From: Bradyrhizobium sp. 138
Lineage (GTDB): Bacteria; Pseudomonadota; Alphaproteobacteria; Rhizobiales; Xanthobacteraceae
DNA: 64,000 nt
Direction of reading: 5' to 3'
NCBI RefSeq assembly: GCF_023074075.1
Contig: NZ_JADPKT010000094.1
Span: 124,001 to 188,000 of the forward strand
Of this stretch, positions 35,491-43,484 are shown one piece after another. Numbering within the stretch: position 1 is the first letter of the stretch; every line of letters starts with the position of its first letter. The notes beneath the pieces were generated by a model that had not been told where the DNA came from, searched no databases, and was given only the letters and a program-made list of their open reading frames with translations. The position numbers and the translations under genes are program-made.

Positions 35491-36630
35491 ATGGCCCTCG
35501 TCCTCACCGAAGAACAATCGATGCTCCGCGACAGCGCGCGCGGGCTGATCAGCGACAAGGCGCCGGTGTCGCACCTGCGCCATTTGCGCGACAGCAAAGA
35601 CCCCACCGGCTTCTCGAAAGAGCTTTGGCACGCCTTCGCCGAGATGGGATTTGCCGGCCTGCTCGTGCCGGAGGAGTTCGGCGGCAGCGGGCTCGGCTAT
35701 GTCGAGGCCGGAATCGTGATGGAGGAGATCGGCCGCACCTTGATGCCCTCGCCCTTCCTCGCCACCTCAGTGGTTGCCGCTTCCGCGCTGAACCGCGGCG
35801 GCAATGCCGCGCAGAAATCGGAATACCTGCCGAAGATCGCGAGCGGTTCGTTGCTTGCGACGCTGGCGATCGACGAAGGCGCAAAGCATCGCCCGTTACA
35901 GACCAGCTTGCAGGCCGTGCGTGCCGGCAACGGCTTCAAGCTCTCGGGCGCCAAGGCCCTGGTGGTTGACGGTCACGTCGCCGATCTCGTGATCGTTGCT
36001 GCGCGCACCGCGGGCTCCGCGGGAGAACGCGACGGCCTGACGCTGTTCCTGGTCAACCCCAAGGCCAAGGGCGTCGCGGTCGAACGCACCATCATGGTCG
36101 ACGCGCACAATGCCGCCCGGATCGAGCTCGCCAATGTGGAAGTCAATGCCGACAGCGTGCTCGGCGAAGTCGATCAGGGTGCCGCCCTGCTCGATGGCGT
36201 GCTCGACGTCGGCCGCGGCGCGGTCGCCGCTGAAATGGTAGGCCTCAGCGACGAAGTCTTTGGCCGCACCGTCGAGTATCTCAAGAACAGAAAGCAGTTC
36301 GGCAAGCTGATCGGCGAATTCCAGGCGCTGCAGCACCGCGCCGCCGAGCTCTATGTCGACATCGAGATCACCCGCGCCGCCACCATGAAGGCGCTGCAGG
36401 CGCTGGATGCGGACGTCGCCAAGGCCGCGCAGGCCGTCGCGGTCGCAAAGGCGCGCGCCGGCACCACCGCGACGCGCGCGGTGCAGGAGGGCGTGCAGAT
36501 GCATGGCGGCATGGGCATGACCGACCAGTTCGACATCGGCTTCTTCATGAAGCGCGCACGGGTGTGCGAGGAATTGTTCGGCGATGCGAACTACCACACC
36601 GAGCAGCTGGCAAGGGCGCGCGGGTATTGA
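35491..36630 (+). CDS. Acyl-CoA dehydrogenase, smaller subunit of a pair
   Basis: 379 residues. GFAGLLVPEEFGGSGLGYVE and EEIGRTLMPSPFLATSVVAASAL are typical of the smaller subunit in heteromeric acyl-CoA dehydrogenases; the C-terminal MHGGMGMTDQFDIGFFMKRA motif is conserved. The ATG at 35491 is the only start that gives the family N-terminus (MALVLTEEQSMLRD); the frame extends back through the repeat. It probably forms a complex with the 399-residue protein upstream. Confidence 0.9.
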   Translation: MALVLTEEQSMLRDSARGLISDKAPVSHLRHLRDSKDPTGFSKELWHAFAEMGFAGLLVPEEFGGSGLGYVEAGIVMEEIGRTLMPSPFLATSVVAASALNRGGNAAQKSEYLPKIASGSLLATLAIDEGAKHRPLQTSLQAVRAGNGFKLSGAKALVVDGHVADLVIVAARTAGSAGERDGLTLFLVNPKAKGVAVERTIMVDAHNAARIELANVEVNADSVLGEVDQGAALLDGVLDVGRGAVAAEMVGLSDEVFGRTVEYLKNRKQFGKLIGEFQALQHRAAELYVDIEITRAATMKALQALDADVAKAAQAVAVAKARAGTTATRAVQEGVQMHGGMGMTDQFDIGFFMKRARVCEELFGDANYHTEQLARARGY

Positions 36631-36640
36631 TCGGGGACCT

Positions 36641-36726
36641 GTAGCCCGGATGGAGCGAAGCGAAATCCGGGGTTCTCTCCGCGCGGCGAGCCCGCCCCGG
36701 ATTGCGCTGCGCTCCATCCGGGCTAC
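36641..36726. repeat. Palindromic intergenic repeat, family B
   Basis: Begins GTAGCCCGGATGGAGCG and ends CGCTCCATCCGGGCTAC: near-perfect long arms. It lies just after the second dehydrogenase gene, next to a further repeat of a different family. Confidence 0.85.
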
Positions 36727-36761
36727 GGCACCGAGTGGTTGGGCTGCGCCTGCCCCAAGCT

Positions 36762-36848
36762 CGTCATTGCGAGGAGCCCTTGCGACGAAGCAATCCAGAG
36801 TCTTTCCGCAGAGGCAGTCTGGATTGCTTCGCTACGCTCGCAATGACG
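36762..36848. repeat. Palindromic intergenic repeat, family C
   Basis: Begins CGTCATTGCGAG and ends CTCGCAATGACG, with inner AAGCAATCCAGA/TCTGGATTGCTT arms. With the family B copy it fills most of the gap between convergent genes. Confidence 0.85.
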
Positions 36849-36862
36849 GCCGATAGGCCGCC

Positions 36863-37903
36863 TTACCTCATCGGCGGTGCATACTGCACGCCACCCGCGT
36901 TCCAGAGCTGGTTCATGCCGCGTGGGATCTTCAGCTTCGACTTCTCGCCGATATTGCGCTCGTACATCTCGCCGTAATTGCCGACGTTGCGGATGATGCG
37001 GACGGCCCAGTCCTTGGTGAGGCCGAGCTGCTCGCCGTAACTGCCTTCGGTACCGACGAGGCGCATCACTTCGGGCTTCTTCGACTTCAGGGCCTCGTCG
37101 ATGTTCTCCGAGGTGACGCCGAGCTCTTCGGCGTTGATCATCGCGTACAGCGTCCACTTCACGATCATCATCCAATCGTCGTCGCGCTGGCGCACGACGG
37201 GGGCGAGCGGCTCCTTGGAGATCATGTCCGGCAGGATCATGTGGTCGCCGGGCTTCGACAGGTTTATCCGTAGGGCGTAGAGCTGCGAGACGTCGGCGGA
37301 GAGCGTGTCGCACTTGCCGGTGTCGTAGGCCTTCACGACGTCGGCGAGGTTTTCGAACTTCACCTCGTCATACTTCATGTTGTTGGCGCGGAAGTAGTCG
37401 GCGACGTTGAGCGCCGTCGTGGTGCCGGCCTGGACGCAGACCTTGCTGCCGGTCAAGTCCAGCGAGGTCTCCTTGTTGCGCGAACGCGGCAGCATGAAGC
37501 CTGCACCGTCGTAATAGGCGACCGCGGGGAAATAGAGGTCATAGTCGAGCTCGCGCGCCATGCTCCAGGTCGAGTTGCGCGAGAGGATGTCCACCTTGCG
37601 GCTCTGCAATTCCTTGAAGCGTTCGCTGGCATCGAGCGGGATGAACTTCGCCTTGCCCGGGTCGTTGAAGATCGCCGCGGCCACCGCGCGGCAGAAATCG
37701 ACGTCGAAGCCGGCCCAGTTCTTGTTGTCCTCGGAGTACGAGAAGCCCGGCAGGCCCTTGTTGACGCCGCACAGCACCTCGCCGCGGCGCACGGTGCGCT
37801 TCAGCGTACGGGTGTCGTAGAACTCGTAGATGATGGCCAGAACGGCGACCAGCACGGCGACCGCGAGCCCGATCAGCAGGCCGCCTCGAAAACTGCGCAT
37901 CAT
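36863..37903 (-). CDS. Membrane-anchored amino-acid ABC substrate-binding protein, AapJ/family 3 type
   Basis: 346 residues. The N-terminus is a hydrophobic anchor (GGLLIGLAVAVLVAVLAIIYEFYDTRTLKRTVRRG) with no clear cleavage site, so the protein may stay tethered to the membrane. The mature part matches general L-amino-acid binding proteins (LCGVNKGLPGFSYSEDNKNWAGFDVDFCRAVAAAIF, then DILSRNSTWSMARE and SKVCVQAGTTTALNVADYF). No Aap permease or ATPase is adjacent. It follows the L,D-transpeptidase by 50 bp on the same strand. Confidence 0.9.
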   Translation of the reverse strand: MMRSFRGGLLIGLAVAVLVAVLAIIYEFYDTRTLKRTVRRGEVLCGVNKGLPGFSYSEDNKNWAGFDVDFCRAVAAAIFNDPGKAKFIPLDASERFKELQSRKVDILSRNSTWSMARELDYDLYFPAVAYYDGAGFMLPRSRNKETSLDLTGSKVCVQAGTTTALNVADYFRANNMKYDEVKFENLADVVKAYDTGKCDTLSADVSQLYALRINLSKPGDHMILPDMISKEPLAPVVRQRDDDWMMIVKWTLYAMINAEELGVTSENIDEALKSKKPEVMRLVGTEGSYGEQLGLTKDWAVRIIRNVGNYGEMYERNIGEKSKLKIPRGMNQLWNAGGVQYAPPMR

Positions 37904-37953
37904 GTTGCTCTCTCGAAAAATCGGGAAAAGGAGTGTGGACGAAGAGGGGATAT

Positions 37954-38547
37954 TTAGAGTTCAGGCTTCTGCCGGATGACCACCTTGGTGCCAACAGGGA
38001 CGCGTTCGTAGAGGTCAGCGACGTCGTTGTTGACGAGACGGAAGCAGCCCGAGGACACCTTGGTGCCGATCGTATCGGGCCGGTTGGTGCCGTGGATGCG
38101 GTAGACCGTGGTGCCCAAATACATGGCGCGGGCGCCCAGCGGATTGCCGGGGCCGCCGGCCATGAAGCGCGGCAGATAGGGCTGGCGCTGGATCATCTCC
38201 GGCGGCGGCGTCCAGTCCGGCCATTCCTTCTTGTTGGTGATCGTCACCAGCCCCTGCCACTGGAAACCGTCGCGGCCGACACCGATGCCGTAGCGGATTG
38301 CCCGCCCGCCGGGCTGCACCAGATAAAGGTGACGCTCGGCGGTCGAGACGATGATCGTGCCCGGCGGTTCGGTGGTGCGGAAGTAGACCACCTGCTTCTG
38401 CCATTCCGGCTCGAGCTGGTAGGCCTCGTCGGCGACCAAGCCCGGCTCGTCGCCGCGGTCGGGCTGCTGGGCGAAGGCTTGCGGGGCGGACAGAATAAGC
38501 CCCACCGCAGCCATGAACATCCCGGTCAGGCGACGCAAATCCGTCAT
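37954..38547 (-). CDS. L,D-transpeptidase (YkuD domain)
   Basis: 197 residues with a signal peptide (MTDLRRLTGMFMAAVGLILSAPQAFA). The YkuD domain holds the catalytic motif with His152 (RIHGTNRP) and Cys168 (KVSSGCFRL). It would make 3-3 peptidoglycan cross-links or anchor proteins to the wall in the periplasm. It is upstream of the tethered binding-protein gene and may be co-transcribed with it. Confident family assignment. Confidence 0.95.
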   Translation of the reverse strand: MTDLRRLTGMFMAAVGLILSAPQAFAQQPDRGDEPGLVADEAYQLEPEWQKQVVYFRTTEPPGTIIVSTAERHLYLVQPGGRAIRYGIGVGRDGFQWQGLVTITNKKEWPDWTPPPEMIQRQPYLPRFMAGGPGNPLGARAMYLGTTVYRIHGTNRPDTIGTKVSSGCFRLVNNDVADLYERVPVGTKVVIRQKPEL

Positions 38548-38876
38548 CTCAAACTCTCCCCGCTGCCACAGCGCAAATCATTCAAAGGCATCAAACCTGA
38601 GGGGCAAGTTCATGGCAAGTTGATGGCGCGACGCCCTGGTATGGCGCGAGAATGCCTATGGTTTTTTGACGGAGTCGGGCAATGCCACAAACAGGGGATG
38701 GCGCGAAAAGCTTAGGTTATGGGGTCGCGCACATGATGAGGCGGATGGATTGAAGGCCGATCGAGTCTGGCCACCCCAGCGCTCTCTCCGTTCCCTCCTC
38801 CCTTGCGGGGCCCCGCAAGGGAGGAGGGAACGCACCTACGTCGGGGAGCTAGTCGAGTCTTAATCCCGTCATCCGT
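38548..38876. other. 329-bp intergenic region upstream of the L,D-transpeptidase gene
   Basis: Lies between the L,D-transpeptidase start and the stop of the duplicated membrane-protein gene, both on the minus strand. It must hold the promoter of the transpeptidase gene. It also contains the 44-bp perfect palindrome at 38789-38832. I see no convincing open frame, tRNA or riboswitch. Confidence 0.6.
38789..38832. terminator. 44-bp perfect palindrome with no loop
   Basis: Two 22-base arms meet with zero spacer at CTTGCGGGG/CCCCGCAAG (38802-38819). In RNA a small loop would open at the centre. It starts 44 bp beyond the stop of the minus-strand gene at 38877 and could terminate it, although no U-tract follows in that direction. 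The TTCCCTCCTCCCTTGCGG core looks like a dispersed repeat. Confidence 0.6.
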
Positions 38877-39851
38877 CTAAATCTTATTGCTCTCCGCCGG
38901 GATCCCCAGCCGCCGCACGATCTCCGTCGCCACGGCGCGGGCCTCGACCCGCGATCCGATCCGCGGGCTGCGAAACCTCCGCCCCGAGTGCAGTCGGATC
39001 ACGACGATGCAGTGCTCGTCCTCGGACCGGCCGCGGCGCTCGACGGTGATCGTCTTCACGTCGCCACCCTGGATGTGGTCTGCGCGCAGGCTGCCGTCGC
39101 CCCACAGCCGTTCGACGCGAATGTCGGCTTGCCGGATGATCCAGAAGGCGCCGGTCACGAGGTTGGCGTAGCGGTGCACGGCAAACGCGGCGATCGCGCC
39201 GAGCGGCAGCAGCAGGATATCGACATGGGTCGGCGATAGCCCCCGCCAGAGCTTGTAGGCGTAGGGGACGGCGCACAGCGCGACCGCGATCAGCGACACG
39301 ATCCAGATGTCCCGCGCGGGAAACGGCTCGAGCGGCTCGCCGAGATGCATCTCGGGATGGCTGGCATCGAGCGGATTGACGGGGTCCTCGACATTGGGGA
39401 CTTCGAACTGCGCCGCGATTCGGGCCACGGTGTCGCGAACATGGGTGACGTCGGAGATCGGCGGCGACGTCAGGCGCTCCCCCGAGGTCAGCGTGAAGAC
39501 GAGTTGAAAGCGGGCCTTCACCCGCTTGCTGCCGGGAACCTGTAACGCCGTGATCTCGTCTTTCCCGACGAGGCGCGTGCGCAGCTTCCCGAACGGGCTT
39601 TGCCGCCCGATCAGGATCTCGTTCGGCGTGATGATCCACACCACCGCCGGCACCATCATGATGCCGACGACGAACCCTGCCCCGACGAGCAGCGCCACCA
39701 CGGAGATGATGATCTCCATGGTGTCGTGCGTGAACAGGCCCGGCGTGAAGCAGAGCGCAACCGCGGCCGCGCAGCCGGCCACGATCAGCCGCTGCGCGAT
39801 CGAGGAACCTTCACGAAGGCGAATGTCGGTGCTGGTGTTCGCGTCGTCCAT
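38877..39851 (-). CDS. Membrane protein with duplicated two-helix plus PH-like beta domain
   Basis: 324 residues of unknown function. Two halves have the same plan: a helix pair (about 21-73 and 182-235) followed by a beta-rich domain ending in a helix (about 74-152 and 236-317). Paired segments are WIITPNEILIGRQSPFGKL with WIIRQADIRVERLWGDGSL, and LTSGERLTSPPISD with LHSGRRFRSPRIGS. This resembles bacterial PH-domain membrane proteins, but I cannot name a family. It is separated from the thioredoxin gene upstream by a hairpin. Confidence 0.82.
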   Translation of the reverse strand: MDDANTSTDIRLREGSSIAQRLIVAGCAAAVALCFTPGLFTHDTMEIIISVVALLVGAGFVVGIMMVPAVVWIITPNEILIGRQSPFGKLRTRLVGKDEITALQVPGSKRVKARFQLVFTLTSGERLTSPPISDVTHVRDTVARIAAQFEVPNVEDPVNPLDASHPEMHLGEPLEPFPARDIWIVSLIAVALCAVPYAYKLWRGLSPTHVDILLLPLGAIAAFAVHRYANLVTGAFWIIRQADIRVERLWGDGSLRADHIQGGDVKTITVERRGRSEDEHCIVVIRLHSGRRFRSPRIGSRVEARAVATEIVRRLGIPAESNKI

Positions 39852-39881
39852 CGCGGGCGGCTGATTTCAAGGCTTGCGAAA

Positions 39882-39905
39882 CTCCACGGACGGGTCCGTG
39901 GAGTC
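39882..39905 (-). terminator. Hairpin after the thioredoxin-like gene
   Basis: Perfect 10-bp stem (ACTCCACGGA and its complement) with a CGGG loop, 50 bp beyond the thioredoxin-like stop. On the minus strand it is followed by a short TTTC, so it is a weak intrinsic terminator candidate. Confidence 0.6.
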
Positions 39906-39954
39906 AAGCAACAAGGACGAGACCTGAAATCCGCCGCGCGATGCCGGTGTGGCG

Positions 39955-40518
39955 TCAACTGCTGGCGTTCAGCAGCTTTGCCACGGTGCGGTCGATCTGG
40001 TCGTAAGCCCCTTCGCCGGCATGCTGGAACACGATCTTGCCGGTCTGGTCGATGATGTATTGGGCCGGCCAATATTGGTTGCGGTAGGCGTTCCAGGTCT
40101 TCGAATCATTGTCCTGCGCCACCGGATAGGAGATGCCGTGGCGCTTCAGTGCCGCCTGCACGTTGGAGGCCGAACGCTCGAACGGGAATTCCGGAGTGTG
40201 CACGCCGACCACGACGAGGCCCTTGTCTTTGTACTTGGCGTAGAGCTCGGTGACATGCGGCAGCGTGTTGACGCAGTTGACGCAGCCATAGGTCCAGAAA
40301 TCGACCAGCACGACCTTGCCGCGGAGATCGGCGATGCTCAGCGGCTTGGAGTTGAACCAATTGTTGATGCCGGTGAAATCGGGCGCGGTCTGCTGGCTCG
40401 CGGCGGCGGTGACGACAGGCGTCGCGCGCGCGGCCTCCTCGCAGATGCCGGGGATGACGGCGCCGGTCACGGTGAAGCCGATCAGCGCGGCGGCTACAGT
40501 GAGCAGTTTGAAAGTCAT
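39955..40518 (-). CDS. Periplasmic thioredoxin-like protein (TlpA/redoxin type)
   Basis: 187 residues with a signal or anchor helix (LLTVAAALIGFTVTGAV). The redox motif is VDFWTYGCVNCVNTLPH (Cys79 and Cys82). The CVNC centre and the later YWPAQYIIDQTGKIVFQHAGEG match periplasmic thioredoxins that pair with CcdA. GGAGG lies eight bases before the ATG. It follows the CcdA-like gene by 31 bp, so the two probably form an electron route from cytoplasmic thioredoxin to periplasmic targets. Targets are unknown. Confidence 0.92.
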   Translation of the reverse strand: MTFKLLTVAAALIGFTVTGAVIPGICEEAARATPVVTAAASQQTAPDFTGINNWFNSKPLSIADLRGKVVLVDFWTYGCVNCVNTLPHVTELYAKYKDKGLVVVGVHTPEFPFERSASNVQAALKRHGISYPVAQDNDSKTWNAYRNQYWPAQYIIDQTGKIVFQHAGEGAYDQIDRTVAKLLNASS

Positions 40519-40549
40519 GGAAGCGTCCTCCGGTGAAATGAAGCGATGA

Positions 40550-41248
40550 TCACAGGCCGATCTGGCCGGTGGGATAGAAGCCGGTAAGCCACGCCACGAT
40601 CAGCGTGTCGTATTGGAAATAGGCGGCGAGCGCGAAGCCGATCACGACGATTCCAAAACCCTGCTGCAGTCGCGGCGAGATCCGCGAAAGGCTGCGCACG
40701 CGCGTGGTCGCGGCCTGTCCGCCATAGGCGATGAGCAGCATCGGGATCGCCGCGCCGATGGCATAGGCGATCAGCAGCGTGCCGGCCCAGCTCAGGTTCT
40801 TCGAGGTCGCAACCAGCGTCAGGATCGAGCCGAGCACGGGGCCGGCGCAGGGCGTCCAGACCAGGCCGAGCGTGGTGCCGAGGATCAGCCCGCCGAGCGC
40901 GCCCTCGCGCTGCGCGGCGCTGGAATTGCCGAGATCGAGCCAGCCATTGAGCCGGATCGACAGCCATTCGAACGGCGCCGGCCACAGCATCAACAGGCCG
41001 AAGCCGAGCAGCAGGATCGAGGCCGCCTCGCGCAGCACGTTCGGATCGAAATCGAACAGCCGCGTCAGCGCACCTAACAGCAGCGCGACCGCCGAGAAGG
41101 AGACGACGAAGCCGAGCGCGATCATCGCAGGACGCAGATGCCCGGCGCGTCCGATCGAGGCGCCAAGCAGGATCGGCAGCATCGGCAGCGTGCAGGGTGC
41201 GGCGATGGTGAGGATGCCGGCGAGGAGAGCGAAGAGCAGGTCGAGCAT
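40550..41248 (-). CDS. CcdA/DsbD-type thiol-disulfide electron transporter
   Basis: 232 residues with about six transmembrane helices. The two conserved redox cysteines are in AAPCTLPMLP (Cys19) and VWTPCAGPVLGS (near 133). It passes reducing equivalents across the membrane to a periplasmic thioredoxin, here most likely the product of the next gene. It could serve cytochrome c maturation or a Sox-type system (SoxV role), but linkage to either is not shown in this window. Confidence 0.92.
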   Translation of the reverse strand: MLDLLFALLAGILTIAAPCTLPMLPILLGASIGRAGHLRPAMIALGFVVSFSAVALLLGALTRLFDFDPNVLREAASILLLGFGLLMLWPAPFEWLSIRLNGWLDLGNSSAAQREGALGGLILGTTLGLVWTPCAGPVLGSILTLVATSKNLSWAGTLLIAYAIGAAIPMLLIAYGGQAATTRVRSLSRISPRLQQGFGIVVIGFALAAYFQYDTLIVAWLTGFYPTGQIGL

Positions 41249-41346
41249 TGGCCACTCGTGGATGGGGTCACGAGAACAGTTCGGGCGCGGTGGGGCGCTC
41301 GTTACGCGGCGTCACGCCTTCGTGACGGGGCGGTAGTTGCGGAGTC

Positions 41347-41428
41347 GTCATGCCCGGGCCTGTCCCGGCATCCACGTTCTTTGTGCTGCGGGGAAGGCGT
41401 GGATGGCCGGGGCAAGCCCGGCCATGAC
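41347..41428. repeat. Palindromic intergenic repeat, family D
   Basis: Begins GTCATGCCCGGGC and ends GCCCGGCCATGAC, with inner CATCCACG and CGTGGATG arms. A common pattern of dispersed repeats in Bradyrhizobium-like genomes; no second copy is in the window. Confidence 0.8.
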
Positions 41429-41482
41429 GATGTGGAGGCGTCACGGCCCTCTCAATGCCCGCATCAATCCCCCCAAACACAA

Positions 41483-41517
41483 AACGACCCGGAGGGGGGC
41501 ATCCCGTCCGGGTCGTT
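41483..41517 (-). terminator. Intrinsic terminator for the ECF sigma gene
   Basis: Perfect 11-bp stem AACGACCCGGA/TCCGGGTCGTT with a 13-base loop. On the minus strand the stem is followed by TTGTGTTTGG, a moderately U-rich run. It lies 163 bp after the sigma-factor stop. Confidence 0.7.
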
Positions 41518-41679
41518 GGAGGTCCTTGGGAGGTTTAACGAAACCGTATGTCAGCTTTATAGGAGAGAAGTTTTTCCGCCTGATGTTGTGCTTTGTTTCA
41601 ATTGTTTCGTCGGCGGTAACACTTCCGTGTCCTCGGGAAGGACCCGACATCGGGCCCTATCCCTTTGAAATCGTTGAGG

Positions 41680-42291
41680 TCAGGCGGCGAACCGCTCGAC
41701 GCCGCAGCCTTTAAGCAATTCGGCCAGTTGCTTGCGGGCATAGAACATCCGCGTCTTCACAGTGCTCTGGGGGATGCCGATGATCTGGCCGACCTCCTCC
41801 ACCGACTTCTCGTGGTAGTAGACGAGGTTGATGATCTCGCGATGCGCGGGTGACAGCTTCTGCACGCAGGCGCGCAGGATGGCGCTGGTGTCGCTGCGGT
41901 CGAGCGAGGTCTCCGGCGTCTCCGCATCGTCGGGAATCTGGCGCACGTCCTCCTGGTCGATGTCCTCGAAGCGGCGCTGGCGCATCGCGGTCAGCGCCTT
42001 GAAACGGGCGATCGACAGCAGCCAGGTCGAGACCTGGGAGCGGCCCTGGAACTGGCCGGCAGTCCGCCACACGTCCAAAAACACCTGGCTGACGAGGTCT
42101 TCCGCCGCGGTGGCGTCACGCACGATGCGCAGGATGAAGCGGTACACCCGCACATTATGCCGGCAATAAAGGATATGCATCGACGTCGGGTTGCCGCCGG
42201 CAATGCTCTCGAGAAGCATGTCGTCCGAAGTCGCCTGAGCGGCGATGATGCTCTGGCTGGCCTGGGCGTTGATGGCGATGACGTTCCGCAT
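41680..42291 (-). CDS. ECF-type RNA polymerase sigma factor
   Basis: 203 residues. Region 2 includes HNVRVYRFILRIVRDATAAEDLVSQVFLDVWR, and region 4 is LSPAHREIINLVYYHEKSVEEVGQIIGIPQSTVKTRMFYARKQL, a clear sigma-70 helix-turn-helix. GGGGAG lies eight bases before the ATG. No anti-sigma gene is adjacent: the next minus-strand gene is CcdA-like after a terminator. Control may therefore be transcriptional. Several GTTTCG motifs crowd the upstream region and could include an autoregulated promoter. Confidence 0.93.
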   Translation of the reverse strand: MRNVIAINAQASQSIIAAQATSDDMLLESIAGGNPTSMHILYCRHNVRVYRFILRIVRDATAAEDLVSQVFLDVWRTAGQFQGRSQVSTWLLSIARFKALTAMRQRRFEDIDQEDVRQIPDDAETPETSLDRSDTSAILRACVQKLSPAHREIINLVYYHEKSVEEVGQIIGIPQSTVKTRMFYARKQLAELLKGCGVERFAA

Positions 42292-42358
42292 GGACTTGGC
42301 TCCCCGTAGCGCCGCAACCGAGCGGCGTTTCCTTGAGCCGAAGTGTTAATGAGCCAAC

Positions 42359-42439
42359 GTTTCGGGACGTCTGCACGAAAAGGAGAAAATGGTTTCGTGC
42401 GCCGCCAAATTGTTTCGTCGGAGGGGAGGCGACGAAACA
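42359..42439 (-). promoter_or_regulatory. GTTTCG/CGAAAC motif cluster upstream of the ECF sigma gene
   Basis: CGAAAC reads on the minus strand at 42417-42412, 42397-42392 and 42364-42359, and once on the plus strand at 42433-42438. Two inverted repeats result: TGTTTCGTCG/CGACGAAACA (42411-42439, nine-base loop) and GCACGAAA/TTTCGTGC (42373-42400). The region is 68-148 bp upstream of the ATG, where an ECF promoter and operators would lie. Confidence 0.5.
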
Positions 42440-42592
42440 TTCGGGGCAAAAAGTCGTGAAATTTCAATGTGCGGGAAATGCGGGGCCGGTGTTCGGCAGG
42501 GCAGGAACGAATTTCCGGGCCTTGCGTTCGGTCGCGCTAGACCCATTGCCGTCCTCCCGGAGCGCGAGGCGCGCAGCCAAGACGCCGGTCTC

Positions 42593-42711
42593 GTAGGGTG
42601 GGCAAAGGCGCAAAGCGCCGTGCCCACGAGCTCTCGCAATCATCCAGGGAATGGTGGGCACGCTTCCGCCTTCGCTCTTCGAGCTACGGCGGACAGGTCG
42701 CTTTGCCCACC
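42593..42711. repeat. Palindromic intergenic repeat, family E copy 1
   Basis: Begins GTAGGGTGGGCAAAGGCG and ends CGCTTTGCCCACC, with inner GTGCCCACGA and GTGGGCACGC. Closely similar to 62545-62665. Confidence 0.85.
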
Positions 42712-42736
42712 CGCACCTGCTTGCGCGGCGCCGCCC

Positions 42737-43474
42737 CTACGCCTTCTCGCCCGCCGGCGAGAACAGATAGCCGCCGCCGCGGATGGTGCGGATCACGGCG
42801 GGCTTGGCCGGATCGGGCTCGATCTTGCGGCGGATGCGCATGATGCGGAGATCAACCGCGCGGTCGAAGGCTTCGGCGTCGCGCGCATTGGCCAATTCCA
42901 GCAGGCGCTCGCGCGACAGCACGCGCTTCGGATTGGCCGCGAACACTTTCAGCAGCCCGAACTCGGACGCGGTCAGCGGATGCTCGTTGCCCTCGTCGTC
43001 GCGCAAGGCCTGGGCTTCGAGGTCGAGCCATTTGGTGCCGAACCGCACCAGCTGCTCCTTGTCGGATTTCGCCGCCGCAGCTTCCGGCGCCGCCGCCTTG
43101 GCCGGCACGCTCCGCCGCAGTACCGAGCGGATGCGCGCCATCAGCTCGCGCAGCTCGCAGGGCTTTGCCACATAGTCGTCGGCGCCGAGCTCGAGCCCGA
43201 CGACGCGATCGATCGGGCTCGCGGTTGCGGTGAGCATGATGACCGGCACGTTGATGCGGCTCTTGAGGTCGCGGATGATCGAGAGGCCGTCCTCCTCGGG
43301 CATGTTGAGATCGAGCACGACGAGGTCGGGCATGCTGCTGTCGATCGCAGTGCGCAAGGACTTGCCGCCGTCGCACAGCGTCACGGTGAAGCCGTGCATC
43401 TTGAGATAATCGCCGACCATCTCCCGGGCCGGGGCTTCATCGTCGACGATCATGATGTGCTGGCTTTGGGTCAT
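42737..43474 (-). CDS. OmpR-family response regulator
   Basis: 245 residues. Receiver domain 1-120 with acidic pocket IMIVDDE, phospho-acceptor Asp55 (VVLDLNMP) and switch lysine in ADDYVAKPCELRELMARI. A spacer of Ala/Lys (about 124-140) precedes a winged-helix domain (HPLTASEFGLLKVFAANPKRVLSRERLL, then FDRAVDLRIMRIRRKIE and IRGGGYLF). It is the last gene of the sensory operon, 10 bp after the hybrid kinase. The closest known arrangement is TorR/OmpR. Target genes are not evident; the UgpB-like gene beyond dctP is a candidate. Confidence 0.95.
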   Translation of the reverse strand: MTQSQHIMIVDDEAPAREMVGDYLKMHGFTVTLCDGGKSLRTAIDSSMPDLVVLDLNMPEEDGLSIIRDLKSRINVPVIMLTATASPIDRVVGLELGADDYVAKPCELRELMARIRSVLRRSVPAKAAAPEAAAAKSDKEQLVRFGTKWLDLEAQALRDDEGNEHPLTASEFGLLKVFAANPKRVLSRERLLELANARDAEAFDRAVDLRIMRIRRKIEPDPAKPAVIRTIRGGGYLFSPAGEKA

Positions 43475-43484
43475 GGTCTCTGCA

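Larger units (their letters stand above)
41249..41679. other. 431-bp intergenic region between ECF sigma and ccdA-like genes
   Basis: Contains a palindromic repeat (41347-41428), a strong minus-strand hairpin (41483-41517) and a 13-bp sequence ATTGTTTCGTCGG at 41601-41613 that also occurs upstream of the sigma gene at 42409-42421. The promoter of the ccdA-like gene must be near 41249-41340. No coding frame is convincing. Confidence 0.6.
42292..42736. other. 445-bp intergenic region upstream of the ECF sigma gene
   Basis: Holds the sigma-gene promoter region with its GTTTCG cluster (42359-42439), then a low-information stretch, then a dispersed palindromic repeat (42593-42711) just before the stop of the response-regulator gene. 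No supported coding frame. Confidence 0.6.

Noticed and set aside
36631..36862. Two adjacent palindromic repeats as a CRISPR-like array
   Set aside because: They are of different sequence families, each self-complementary over its whole length, with no regular spacers and no cas genes.
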